From contig NZ_VFIL01000002.1 in the NCBI RefSeq assembly GCF_007858285.1, positions 620,001 to 684,000 of the forward strand: a stretch of DNA of 64,000 bases. Direction: 5' to 3'. Under the pieces are notes generated by a model. That model had not been told where the DNA came from. It was given only the letters and a program-made list of their open reading frames with translations, and made no database searches. The position numbers and the translations under genes are program-made. The stretch is from Pseudomonas brenneri. Its GTDB lineage: Bacteria > Pseudomonadota > Gammaproteobacteria > Pseudomonadales > Pseudomonadaceae. This document shows positions 45,055 through 53,360 of the stretch, one piece after another (position 1 is the first letter of the stretch; each line of letters opens with the position of its first letter).

Positions 45055-45080
45055 ACGGTCATCCACGGATGGCCGTTTTT
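45055..45080 (+). terminator. Intrinsic terminator of the CsbD gene
   Basis: acggtcatcc/ggatggccgt stem (one G-T pair) with T-tract, 27 nt after the stop. Confidence 0.85.
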
Positions 45081-45202
45081 ATGTCACATCTGCTGACTAA
45101 CGTTTCGAAATTGTTTCAAGGTCGCCAAATAGGCTACCTTGATGTAGAAAACGGCCCCTGAGTCGCCCACGACCTCAACCTTTTGCGGCGAAAGGAGACG
45201 CT

Positions 45203-46156
45203 ATGATTTTTCCGGTATTAAAAGGCCTGCCGCTGCACCGCGTGCTGATGCGCACCGTCAAAGAGTTCGTCGATGACGAGATGTCTACCTACGCTTCGGC
45301 ACTGGCCTACCAGATGCTGTTTTCGCTGTTCCCCTTCCTGCTGTTCCTGATTGCCCTGATCGGTTTCCTGCATCTGCCGGATTTCTTCAGCTGGTTGCGC
45401 CTGCAATCGGAACTGGTGTTGCCGCCCCAGGCTCTTGAGCAGGTCAACCCGGTGATCGACCAGTTACAGCAATCCAAGGGCGGGCTGTTGTCGGTGGGTA
45501 TCGTCATCGCGCTGTGGACCGCCTCAGCAGGTGTGCGCCTGATGATGAGTGCAATGAACGCCGCCTACGATGTGGTGGAAGGCCGGCCGATCTGGAAACG
45601 CTTCCCGCTGTCGATTTTCTACACCGTGGGCATCGCCGGGATGTTGCTGGCCGCCGCCGCGCTGATGGTCCTGGGGCCGCAAGTGATGGAGTGGCTGGCT
45701 GGGCAGATTGGTATGCAGGAATTCGTGGTCACCCTGTGGACTATCCTGCGCTGGCCCTTGATCGTGATCCTGCTGATGTTTGCCGTGGCCTTGATGTACT
45801 ACGTGATGCCGGACGTGAAGCAGAAGTTTCGCTTTATCACGCCAGGCTCGGTGCTGGCGGTAGTGGTCTGGATCGTTGCATCGCTGGGCTTTGGCTATTA
45901 CGTCAAGACCTTCGCCGACTACAACGCCATGTATGGCAGCATCGGCGCGATTATCGTCCTGCTGCTGTACTTTTACATTTCTGCCGCCGTCCTGCTGCTG
46001 GGGGCGGAGATGAACGCGGTGATCGAGCATATGTCCGCCGAAGGCAAGGATCCGGGGGAAAAGGACTTTGGCGAACACCACCACGATGAAAAACAGCATG
46101 TCTCGGGCCTCGGCCGGGACCATTCGCTTCCCAAGCCCACCACTGATGAAACCTGA
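45203..46156 (+). CDS. YihY/BrkB-family inner membrane protein
   Basis: 317 residues with about six helices and a polar C-terminus. Typical motifs: ASALAYQMLFSLFPFLLFLI, RLMMSAMNAAYDVVEGR and MPDVKQKFRFITPGSVLAVV. Formerly annotated ribonuclease BN; the family is now seen as membrane proteins of uncertain function. It ends 3 nt before the peptide deformylase start. Confidence 0.9.
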   Translation: MIFPVLKGLPLHRVLMRTVKEFVDDEMSTYASALAYQMLFSLFPFLLFLIALIGFLHLPDFFSWLRLQSELVLPPQALEQVNPVIDQLQQSKGGLLSVGIVIALWTASAGVRLMMSAMNAAYDVVEGRPIWKRFPLSIFYTVGIAGMLLAAAALMVLGPQVMEWLAGQIGMQEFVVTLWTILRWPLIVILLMFAVALMYYVMPDVKQKFRFITPGSVLAVVVWIVASLGFGYYVKTFADYNAMYGSIGAIIVLLLYFYISAAVLLLGAEMNAVIEHMSAEGKDPGEKDFGEHHHDEKQHVSGLGRDHSLPKPTTDET

Positions 46157-46159
46157 CCG

Positions 46160-46699
46160 ATGATTCGTGAAATCCTGAAAATGGGCGACGAGCGCCTGCT
46201 GCGCATCGCGCCACCGGTGCCACCGGAAATGTTCGACAGCCCCGAGTTGTGGCAACTGATCGACGATATGTTCCAGACCATGGAACACGTGGGCGGTGTC
46301 GGCCTGGCCGCGCCGCAGGTCGGTGTCGACCTGCAGTTGGTGATTTTCGGCTTCGAGAGCAGCGAGCGCTACCCGGATGCCCCGGCGGTGCCCCAGACCA
46401 TCCTGATCAACCCGCTGATTACCCCGCTGAGTCCGGTGTTGGAGGAGGGCTATGAAGGCTGCCTGTCGGTGCCAGGGCTGCGTGGTGCGGTGGATCGTTA
46501 CCAGCAGATTCGCTACGAGGGGTTTGACCCCAAGGGCGAGCCGATTGTGCGGATTGCCGACGGTTTCCATGCGCGGGTGGTGCAGCATGAATGCGATCAC
46601 CTGATCGGTCGGTTGTACCCGTCGCGGATCACTGATTTCAGCAAGTTCGGGTTTATCGAGGTGATGTTCCCGGACATGGACCCTGCCGCTGACGATTAA
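46160..46699 (+). CDS. def: Peptide deformylase (second-type paralogue)
   Basis: 179 residues with all three deformylase motifs: GVGLAAPQ (46-53), EGCLSVPG (C101) and QHECDH (H143, E144, H147). Removes the N-formyl group from nascent proteins. Coupled to YihY, and not next to fmt as the main def gene usually is, so it is probably a paralogue. Its stop overlaps the convergent GNAT gene by 4 nt. Confidence 0.92.
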   Translation: MIREILKMGDERLLRIAPPVPPEMFDSPELWQLIDDMFQTMEHVGGVGLAAPQVGVDLQLVIFGFESSERYPDAPAVPQTILINPLITPLSPVLEEGYEGCLSVPGLRGAVDRYQQIRYEGFDPKGEPIVRIADGFHARVVQHECDHLIGRLYPSRITDFSKFGFIEVMFPDMDPAADD

Positions 46700-47112
46700 C
46701 CCTGGCGGCACACGCCCATGGCAATCATCGGTTTGTTGCGTTTATAGCGCACCAGGCGCTCGGCCAGCGACTGCGGCAACACGGTCTGCTGGCTGAAGCC
46801 CTGGGCTGTATAAAACCCTTCCAGATCCGGGTGGCACAACAGCCACACCGTCCCTTCGGCGGGTGCGATCGCGTGTGCGATCAGCCGCGTCGCCAGCCCT
46901 TGCCCGCGTAAGGCCGGATCGACAAACAGCCCAGTCAACCACTGGCCGCCGACCACGGGGCTCAGGCACAGCCCGGCGACGATCTCGCTGTTGCGCGCCA
47001 CCCACAATTGGCCGCCCTTGAGGGCTTTCATCGAAGAGTTGTGGCTACGGTAGAACTTGTTCAGCAGCGGCCACAGGGGCTCTGCCAGTCGATCAAAGTG
47101 CAACTCGGGCAT
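46696..47112 (-). CDS. GNAT-family N-acetyltransferase
   Basis: 138 residues. Acetyl-CoA-binding motif A is clear: [20 protein letters not shown]. The acceptor is unknown. It is convergent with the deformylase gene and overlaps its stop. Confidence 0.87.
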   Translation of the reverse strand: MPELHFDRLAEPLWPLLNKFYRSHNSSMKALKGGQLWVARNSEIVAGLCLSPVVGGQWLTGLFVDPALRGQGLATRLIAHAIAPAEGTVWLLCHPDLEGFYTAQGFSQQTVLPQSLAERLVRYKRNKPMIAMGVCRQG

Positions 47113-47226
47113 GGTGGTTTGACAGGCGTGATCAAGGGGCGGGGATTATAAGTCGGGCAAAGCGCCTTCTGTTGGGCAATAGGTGTTATACCCCTTGTTA
47201 CTTCCTCTGTTAGTGGAGCATGCATC

Positions 47227-47343
47227 ATGGCCAAAGGTATGGATTCAAAGAAAGCCGCGAAGAAAAAACCGGCAAAGACCGCCGATGAAAAACGCGCGGA
47301 CAAAAAAGCCAAGAAGACCGAGACAGGTCTGTTTGGTCACTGA
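47227..47343 (+). CDS. Lys/Ala-rich basic small protein, 38 residues
   Basis: ATG 47227 has GGAG 8 nt upstream and reads 38 codons to TGA. The composition is extreme, with KKAAKKKPAK and KRADKKAKKTE blocks and an end of GLFGH, resembling the histone H1-like tails of AlgP-type proteins. A nucleic-acid-binding role is inference only. A REPIN follows directly. Confidence 0.7.
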   Translation: MAKGMDSKKAAKKKPAKTADEKRADKKAKKTETGLFGH

Positions 47344-47352
47344 GTACTTCAC

Positions 47353-47452
47353 TGTAGGAGCGAGCTTGCTCGCGAAGAGCGCTAACGAAAACGCGTGTTT
47401 GCAGGTAAAGCGCGGCGCTCTCAAGCTTTTCGCGAGCAAGCTCGCTCCTACA
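47353..47452. repeat. REPIN, GCGAG type
   Basis: tgtaggagcgagcttgctcg and cgagcaagctcgctcctaca, exact inverted arms around ~60 nt. Confidence 0.92.
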
Positions 47453-47917
47453 GCGGCATCGATACATCCTGCCCCTGCACATCCCCTCCAACACCTGTTT
47501 ATCAATGCTGGCTGATTAATGGCCTTGCATAGCGCCAAGCCCTGTCTATGCTCACCCATAACCCTTTATGTCGCTTGCCATATGAAGCGTTTTGGGTGGC
47601 TGTTTGCATAGTGGTTGATGAGCACTATACAAACTGTGAATGGATAAGTGCGTATGTCAAAGCGCCGGGAAAAAGGAGCTTCAGGTTAAATGGATTTACG
47701 TGTGTCGGTTAAAGCGGGCCCCAGACGGGGTCATCAAGAAAAGGATGCCTTGAAACGAGTGTTGCCTCATGGACTCTCCGATTAGCCATCATTTATCTAT
47801 CGCCTGACACTTGTCCTGTCTCTGGACGGATGCGTTTGCCTGTTTTGTGGAAAGTTGTACTGGGTCAAATCCAAGAACTAACCGTCATTCAAAGACAGCG
47901 CTGAAGGTGATCCGATC
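47453..47917. other. 465-nt gene-free region upstream of the bdlA-like gene
   Basis: No supported coding frame on either strand. It has a 12-bp interrupted palindrome (separate entry) and probably the promoter of the chemoreceptor-like gene. An sRNA gene is possible but I see no clear terminator. Confidence 0.5.
47602..47634. promoter_or_regulatory. Long interrupted palindrome in the gene-free region
   Basis: gtttgcatagtg at 47602-47613 and cactatacaaac at 47623-47634 are inverted with one mismatch around 9 nt. Candidate regulator-binding site or hairpin, about 285 nt upstream of the bdlA-like start. Confidence 0.5.
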
Positions 47918-49237
47918 ATGTTTAACCTCCACCACAAATCCGACCTGCTGGAGATCGAGCGTTTTTCCTGCGCGCTGACCCAGGCCCAGGCTAAGCTCGC
48001 GGCCATCAGTCGTTCCATGGCGATGATTGAGTTCGATCGCGACGGCGTGGTACTGGATGCCAACGAAAACTTTTGTAGGACCATGGGCTATAGCGCCGAG
48101 GAAGTACGTGGCAAACACCACCGAATCTTCTGTGAAGAGGCCTATTACCGTAGCGATGCCTACGCCAAATTGTGGCGGGACCTGGCTCAGGGCGAGCCCA
48201 TCAGTGGCACGTTCATGCGCTTGACCAAAAGTGGTCAGGAAGTGTGGCTGGAGGCCAGCTACATGCCGGTGTATGGCCCGGATAAACAGGTGCAGAGCGT
48301 GATCAAGGTGGCGTCGGATATTTCCGAACGGGTTCACCACGAACATGAAAACCAAAGCCTGATCGATGCCATTGGCCGCTCCATGGCGGTCATCGAGTTC
48401 ACGCCCCAGGGGCAGATCCTCAATGCCAACCAGAACTTCCTGAAGACGGTGCAGTATTCCCTCGGCGAAATCGTTGGCCAGCACCACAGCATGTTCTGCC
48501 ATCGCGCCGAGGTGGAATCACCGGCTTACAAAGCGTTCTGGGCGTCACTTAACCGGGGTGAATTCCACTCCCATCGTTTTGAGCGGCGCAACAAGCATGG
48601 TCAGACGCTGTTTCTGGAAGCCTCCTACAACCCTATCTTCGATGCCAGCGGGCGTCTGTACAAAGTGGTGAAGTTCGCCAGTGATATCACCGACCAGGTC
48701 ACCACGTTGCGTACTGCTGCCGATTCGGCCCACGCCACCTCGGTGCAGAACGACGCCTGTGCCCGCAAGGGCTCGGAGGTGGTGCAACAGACGGTGCAGA
48801 TCATCGAAGAAATTTCCCGCGACCTCAATCAAGCGGCGGTGAGCATCGACGCGGTGAGCAAGCAGTCGGACATCATCGGCACCATCGTCCAGACCATTCG
48901 CGGGATTGCCGATCAAACCAACCTGCTGGCGCTGAACGCGGCCATTGAAGCTGCGCGTGCGGGTGAGCATGGCCGGGGCTTTGCCGTGGTGGCGGACGAG
49001 GTACGCAGCCTGGCGGCACGCACCAGCCAGGCGACGCTGGAGATTGTCGAGGTGGTGCGCAAGAACCACGACTTGTCGTTGAGTGCGGTGTCGAGCATGC
49101 AGTCGAGCCTGAGCCGCACCGGGTTGGGAGTGGAGTTGGCCAATGAAGCGGGGCAGGTGATCCTGGAGATCCAGGAAGGCTCGCGGCATGTGGTCGATGC
49201 CATTGGCCAGTTCAACTCCACCCTACAACTGCAATAG
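47918..49237 (+). CDS. bdlA: PAS-PAS-MCP protein, BdlA-like biofilm dispersion regulator
   Basis: 439 residues, no transmembrane segments, so cytoplasmic. Two PAS domains (about 27-140 and 150-262; each starts RSMA-IEF and has a [10 protein letters not shown] or [13 protein letters not shown] turn) precede an MCP signalling domain with the hairpin tip [20 protein letters not shown]. The layout and PAS sequences match P. aeruginosa BdlA, which senses redox and nutrient cues for biofilm dispersion. It could instead be an Aer-like receptor. Confidence 0.85.
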   Translation: MFNLHHKSDLLEIERFSCALTQAQAKLAAISRSMAMIEFDRDGVVLDANENFCRTMGYSAEEVRGKHHRIFCEEAYYRSDAYAKLWRDLAQGEPISGTFMRLTKSGQEVWLEASYMPVYGPDKQVQSVIKVASDISERVHHEHENQSLIDAIGRSMAVIEFTPQGQILNANQNFLKTVQYSLGEIVGQHHSMFCHRAEVESPAYKAFWASLNRGEFHSHRFERRNKHGQTLFLEASYNPIFDASGRLYKVVKFASDITDQVTTLRTAADSAHATSVQNDACARKGSEVVQQTVQIIEEISRDLNQAAVSIDAVSKQSDIIGTIVQTIRGIADQTNLLALNAAIEAARAGEHGRGFAVVADEVRSLAARTSQATLEIVEVVRKNHDLSLSAVSSMQSSLSRTGLGVELANEAGQVILEIQEGSRHVVDAIGQFNSTLQLQ

Positions 49238-49245
49238 TGCCTCTT

Positions 49246-49345
49246 TGTAGGAGCGAGCTTGCTCGCGAAAAACCTGAGATCGCCACGGGGAACCAGATAC
49301 CCCGCGTTATCGTTGAGGCTTTTCGCGAGCAAGCTCGCTCCTACA
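49246..49345. repeat. REPIN, GCGAG type
   Basis: tgtaggagcgagcttgctcg and cgagcaagctcgctcctaca exact inverted arms, between convergent genes. Confidence 0.92.
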
Positions 49346-49362
49346 AGGGGCGTTGTGTTGTG

Positions 49363-49863
49363 TCAGATGGCCGCCAGGGTGTCTTTCACGGCCTTGATCT
49401 GCGGGTCGGCAGTCTTCTCGGCATACTGCTGCGCAGCCTGCATCTTCAGGCGATCAGTGACTTCCTGGGCAATGGCATTCTGCTGTTCGATAGGCATCGC
49501 TTTCACATCTTCTTCGGTCAGGCCCTTTTCCTTGAGGATCTGATCGCGAATGCGCTCGGCCGGCGTCTTGCTCATGTAGTCGTTGAAGTCGGCGCGCGCC
49601 TGGGTATTGGCTTCGGTTTTCGGTGTAGCGCTGGCCGGCGGCGTTGCTTGCAGTTGCAGGCGGGTCTTGGCAAAAGCGGCATCCACATTGCTGGCCGTGG
49701 TGTCGGTGGCCTTTTGCGTGGTCTGCAACTGGGTCGCGGCTGCGGCGTTCTGCACGTTTTGCATGACGCCGCTGTACAGCGCACTGGCGGCGGCGTTGGC
49801 CGGGTCCAGATCGGGGCGCTTGGACTGTTGGATCACGGAAGAGACTTGGGTATTGACCAACAT
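49363..49863 (-). CDS. Hypothetical helical protein, 166 residues
   Basis: No known family. The first ~75 residues are Gln/Ala/Thr-rich and low in hydrophobics (VQNAAAATQLQTTQKATDTT), and the rest is helical with KTPAERIRDQILKEKGLTEE and QAAQQYAEKTADPQIKAVKD. No signal peptide. The N-terminal character is like axial-type or surface proteins; function is unknown. Base composition is like its neighbours. Confidence 0.72.
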   Translation of the reverse strand: MLVNTQVSSVIQQSKRPDLDPANAAASALYSGVMQNVQNAAAATQLQTTQKATDTTASNVDAAFAKTRLQLQATPPASATPKTEANTQARADFNDYMSKTPAERIRDQILKEKGLTEEDVKAMPIEQQNAIAQEVTDRLKMQAAQQYAEKTADPQIKAVKDTLAAI

Positions 49864-50012
49864 GATCGGGTACCTGTGGTGTTGAACGGTCCACAGGGTT
49901 TAGCAATTACTGTGCCGGGAGCTAAAGCCCCGCAATCACTGGTTGTCAGGGCTTTGTCGAGGCAAGCGATGTGCGGCTGGCGGCCAATAGTTGCCGTCGG
50001 CGGACATTGCCT

Positions 50013-50750
50013 TCAGTAGGTAATGGGAATATCGAATGTTTGGAAGGCATCATCCTGCGGTTCATAACCCAGGACCCGCGTGGTCTCGCTCAAATCCAGG
50101 CGCTTGAAGCGGTTATTGGAAATGCCATGGGCGACCAGGTGCTTGACCCCCGGGGTTTCCACCGAACGCTGCAACAACTGGACGGCATCCCGAGGGCTGA
50201 GCCAGGCGCTGAGGTCGCGAGCGTTGTTCAGGTCATGGGTTTGCGCAAACTCAAAGGCGCCAATACGCAAGGCGATGGTGGAGAGCGGGGTTTTTGCCGC
50301 GTAGTACCCGCACAGTGCTTCACCGTAGCATTTGCTCACGCCATACAGGTTGGCCGGCAGCACCGGCATGCCTGGGGTGATTTGCCGGTCCACCGGGTAG
50401 CCTTCGATGGTCTGGGCACTGCTGGCAAAGACCAGGCGCTTTACGTTGGCAGCCACGGCAGCTTCGAACAGATAAGTAGTGGCGAGGATATTGTTGGGTA
50501 GCAGTTCGTCGAAGGTGGCGCTGGCATGGGGGATGCCCGACAGGTGCACGATCACATCGATGCCGTCGAGCAACGCTGCCAAGGTCGTTTTGTCGCTCAA
50601 GTCGGCCTGTACGAAACGATGGTCGCCGAGGGCGAAGTCCGGTTCGACGCGGTCGGTTAGGGTAAAGCGGTAGCGCTCTTTCGAGGCTTCGAAAAACGTC
50701 TTGCCGATTCTGCCGCAGGCACCGGTGAGCAGTACGTTGAATCCTTTCAT
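50013..50750 (-). CDS. NAD-dependent epimerase/dehydratase, uronate-dehydrogenase-like
   Basis: 245 residues, extended SDR with TGACGRIG near the N-terminus, VHLSGIPH and the catalytic ANLYGVSKCYGE. Similar in length and motifs to uronate dehydrogenases (LASS/YGVSK, ALRIG). ATG 50750 has AAGGA upstream, overlapping the GST stop region. Oxidation of a sugar acid is likely but not proven. Confidence 0.82.
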   Translation of the reverse strand: MKGFNVLLTGACGRIGKTFFEASKERYRFTLTDRVEPDFALGDHRFVQADLSDKTTLAALLDGIDVIVHLSGIPHASATFDELLPNNILATTYLFEAAVAANVKRLVFASSAQTIEGYPVDRQITPGMPVLPANLYGVSKCYGEALCGYYAAKTPLSTIALRIGAFEFAQTHDLNNARDLSAWLSPRDAVQLLQRSVETPGVKHLVAHGISNNRFKRLDLSETTRVLGYEPQDDAFQTFDIPITY

Positions 50751-50760
50751 CGGGTAATCC

Positions 50761-51393
50761 TTAGTTGTGACCGTCGAGGGCAAACGCCTTGAAACCAGGG
50801 CGCTGGCTGAGTCGCGCGTAGTACGCATCGACAGCCGGGTAGGAAGGGCGCTCCATGGGCGTCATCCGCCAGCGGTGTACCGACAGGCCAATCAGGATGT
50901 CTGCGAGTGTGAAGTCGTCACCGGCCACATAGGCGCCGGTGTCGATCAACCGTTGCTCCAGCAATCCCATCTTGTCGTTCCAGCCGCGCACGCCGGCGGC
51001 AATGCGCTGCGGGTCCTGGAAGTCCGGATTCTTGCGCACCAGGGCGTGGAAGGCATAGCCCCAGGATGGGTTGAGTTCGGTGGCTTGCCAGTCCATCCAT
51101 TGCTCAACTTTGGCCCGAGGCCAAGGCTCGGCTGGCAGCAGGTCGTGGCGTCGGTGCAGGCCCACCAGATAGCGGCAGATGGTGTTGGACTCCCACAGTA
51201 CGCCGTTGTCGTCGACGATTACTGGCACCTGGGCGTTGGGGTTCAAGGCCAGGAACTCGGGTGATTGGGTGGGGGTGAAGCCGATGCCCCAGTCTTCCCG
51301 GTCGTAGGCGATGCCTAGTTCCTGGCAGGTCCACAGGACTTTTCGTACGTTGATGGACGAAGTGCGACCCAAGATCTTCAGCGCGTGTCCCAT
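50761..51393 (-). CDS. Glutathione S-transferase family protein
   Basis: 210 residues. N-terminal thioredoxin fold with SSINVRKVLWTCQELGI, the glutathione-site NAQVPVIVDDNGVLWESNTI and a helical C-terminal domain. The catalytic residue may be Ser in the SSIN motif. It ends 10 nt before the uronate-dehydrogenase-like gene, likely one transcript. Confidence 0.9.
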   Translation of the reverse strand: MGHALKILGRTSSINVRKVLWTCQELGIAYDREDWGIGFTPTQSPEFLALNPNAQVPVIVDDNGVLWESNTICRYLVGLHRRHDLLPAEPWPRAKVEQWMDWQATELNPSWGYAFHALVRKNPDFQDPQRIAAGVRGWNDKMGLLEQRLIDTGAYVAGDDFTLADILIGLSVHRWRMTPMERPSYPAVDAYYARLSQRPGFKAFALDGHN

Positions 51394-51462
51394 GGTGCTT
51401 CCCTGGCAAAATGTGAGTTGGGCAATTTAGCAGGGACGCGCAAGGACAGCGATAGGGTTAAG

Positions 51463-51478
51463 TGTGGGAGCGGGCTTG
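51463..51478 (+). repeat. Truncated single REP arm
   Basis: tgtgggagcgggcttg without inverted partner, between the GST gene and gntR. Confidence 0.6.
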
Positions 51479-51498
51479 AATCCCTTCAGTTGATCGGC

Positions 51499-52527
51499 CT
51501 AGGTACTCTCGCGCACCTTCAACTCAAACCCCATATCCACCACCGGCCTGGCGATCTTGTTGCCTGCCATCACCGTCAGCAAATGTTCCGCCGCGCGTCG
51601 GCCAATGGCTTCGCGCGGGGTGCTGATGCTGCTCAGGCGCGGCACCATGAAGCTGGAGGCGGGCAGGTCGTTGAAGCCCAGGACCGCCACTTGCTGCGGA
51701 ACCTTGATCCCATGGCGCAAGGCTTCGAGCAAGGCGCCATGGGCCAGGTCGTCGTTGCCGAAGAAGATCGCGTCCACATCCGGATGACTGGCCAGCAGTT
51801 GCAGGAACAACTCGCCACCCAGGCCGACTGAAGAAGGGCGCGGTGTCAGTAACTCCAGCGCCGGGTCATACAGCCCAGCCTGTTGCAGCCCGCGACGGAA
51901 ACCTTCACCGCGCAACAAGGTGCGCTGGTCCAGTTGTGCACCCACATAGGCCAGGCGCTTGCGCCCCCGGGAGATCAGGTGCGCGGCAGCAGTTTCGCCG
52001 GCACTGGTCTGCGAGAACCCGACACAATTGAGGCCGGCCGCCGGGTCCAGGTCCATCATGTACACGCACGGCACATTGCTCGACTCCACCAGGCGCCGGG
52101 CGCTTTCGGTGCGGTCAAAGCCGGTCAGCAGCAAACCCCGCGGCTGATAGGCCATGTAGTTGCGCAACAGGTTTTCTTCTTCGTCCCGGGAATAGTGAGT
52201 GTTGCCGATCAACACTTCGAAGCCCTTGGGCCGCAAAACCTGATGAATGGCTTCCAGGGTTTCAATAAACAGCAAGTTGGACAGTGAGGGCACCAGCACC
52301 ACTACCGACTGGCTCTGTGCAGAGGCCAGGGCGCGGGCGGCAGGGTTGACCACGTAGCTCAGCTCGGCGGCGGCTTTCTGCACCTTTTCCACCAGGTCGG
52401 GGGCCACGGTGCTGATGCCGCGCAAGGCCCGGGAGGCCGTGATCGGACTGACGCCCGCCAGGCGGGCAACTTCGTTCAAGGTAGGGCGACCCGTCGTGCG
52501 GGTATTTTTATCGTTCTTGGAGGTCAT
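51499..52527 (-). CDS. gntR: GntR, LacI-family gluconate repressor
   Basis: 342 residues. LacI-type HTH LNEVARLAGVSPITASRALR near the N-terminus and a periplasmic-binding-protein-like effector domain (VVVLVPSLSNLLFIETLEAI onward). It represses gluconate genes and is released by gluconate or a phosphorylated derivative. Divergent from gntK with two TAGCGCT-core sites in between. ATG 52527 is preferred over an upstream TTG. Confidence 0.92.
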   Translation of the reverse strand: MTSKNDKNTRTTGRPTLNEVARLAGVSPITASRALRGISTVAPDLVEKVQKAAAELSYVVNPAARALASAQSQSVVVLVPSLSNLLFIETLEAIHQVLRPKGFEVLIGNTHYSRDEEENLLRNYMAYQPRGLLLTGFDRTESARRLVESSNVPCVYMMDLDPAAGLNCVGFSQTSAGETAAAHLISRGRKRLAYVGAQLDQRTLLRGEGFRRGLQQAGLYDPALELLTPRPSSVGLGGELFLQLLASHPDVDAIFFGNDDLAHGALLEALRHGIKVPQQVAVLGFNDLPASSFMVPRLSSISTPREAIGRRAAEHLLTVMAGNKIARPVVDMGFELKVREST

Positions 52528-52556
52528 CAGGCGGCTTGCCAAACAAAAATCGAGGC

Positions 52557-52574
52557 ACTAAGGTAGCGCTGTCT
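52557..52574. promoter_or_regulatory. GntR operator 1
   Basis: actaaggtagcgctgtct contains the TAGCGCT core in the context AC-N-AAG-N-TAGCGCT, the motif reported for P. aeruginosa GntR (from memory). It is 30 nt upstream of gntR. Confidence 0.75.
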
Positions 52575-52712
52575 CCAAAGGCCTGCAAATACTTGCGCAC
52601 AGGGTTGCCTGATCCTTGCTCAAACGGTTGGAGCGGATGCACGCGTCACTCCATAAAAATGACAATTAGGCGCGGGAAAAGCCTGTTTTTGCACTAGCCT
52701 TAAGGCGTGCAA

Positions 52713-52726
52713 AGGTAGCGCTGTCT
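52713..52726. promoter_or_regulatory. GntR operator 2
   Basis: aggtagcgctgtct, identical over 14 nt to operator 1, 18 nt before the gntK start. Confidence 0.75.
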
Positions 52727-52743
52727 GCGTCCTGAGGTGTTTC

Positions 52744-53277
52744 ATGAGTCAACCTGTTACTGCCCTGGTCATCATGGGTGTTTCCGGCTGTGGCAAGTCC
52801 AGTGTCAGCGAGGCCCTGTGCCTGTTGAACGGCGCCACCGCCATTGAAGGCGACAGCTTTCACCCGGCCGCCAACATCGAAAAGATGAGTGCTGGCCATC
52901 CTCTCAACGACGACGACCGTGCCGGCTGGCTCGATATCCTCTGCGATGAGCTGCGTCGTGCGCTCAAGGCCGGCGAGCATCCCGTGCTGACCTGTTCGGC
53001 GCTGAAGAAAAAATACCGCGATCACCTGCGCGAAGCCGCGCCGGGCCTGGGGTTTGTCTTCCTGGAACTGACCCGTGAGGTGGCCGCCGACCGCGTGTCC
53101 CATCGCCCTGGCCATTTCATGCCGGCCAGCCTGATCGACAGCCAGTTCGCCACCCTCGAATCGCCCATCGGCGAACCGCTGACCCTGGCCCTCAATGCCA
53201 GTGAAGACAGCATCGAGGCCTTGGCCGAGCAGACCCATGCCTGGTGGCTGACCCATGGCTTTGAACCTTCCCGATGA
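52744..53277 (+). CDS. gntK: Gluconokinase
   Basis: 177 residues. Walker A GVSGCGKS at 12-19, ATP/gluconate-site EGDSFHPAANIEKM and LTCSALKKKYRDHLR. It phosphorylates gluconate to 6-phosphogluconate, feeding the Entner-Doudoroff pathway. Normal length. Starts 18 nt after a GntR operator. Confidence 0.95.
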   Translation: MSQPVTALVIMGVSGCGKSSVSEALCLLNGATAIEGDSFHPAANIEKMSAGHPLNDDDRAGWLDILCDELRRALKAGEHPVLTCSALKKKYRDHLREAAPGLGFVFLELTREVAADRVSHRPGHFMPASLIDSQFATLESPIGEPLTLALNASEDSIEALAEQTHAWWLTHGFEPSR

Positions 53278-53290
53278 TTTTTTGCCCGAA

Positions 53291-53304
53291 AGATAGCGCT
53301 ATCC
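53291..53304. promoter_or_regulatory. GntR operator 3
   Basis: agatagcgctatcc, the most symmetrical copy (gatagcgctatc is a perfect palindrome), between gntK and the permease gene. It suggests the permease has its own GntR-controlled promoter. Confidence 0.75.
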
Positions 53305-53360
53305 GGCGGCACAAAATTCAACACCCGCTTTAATAACAACAACAAACAGGAGAGACCCCC

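Noticed and set aside
49924..49955. aaagccc/gggcttt inverted repeat as a terminator
   Set aside because: The loop is 18 nt and no T-tract follows on either strand, so the call is too weak.
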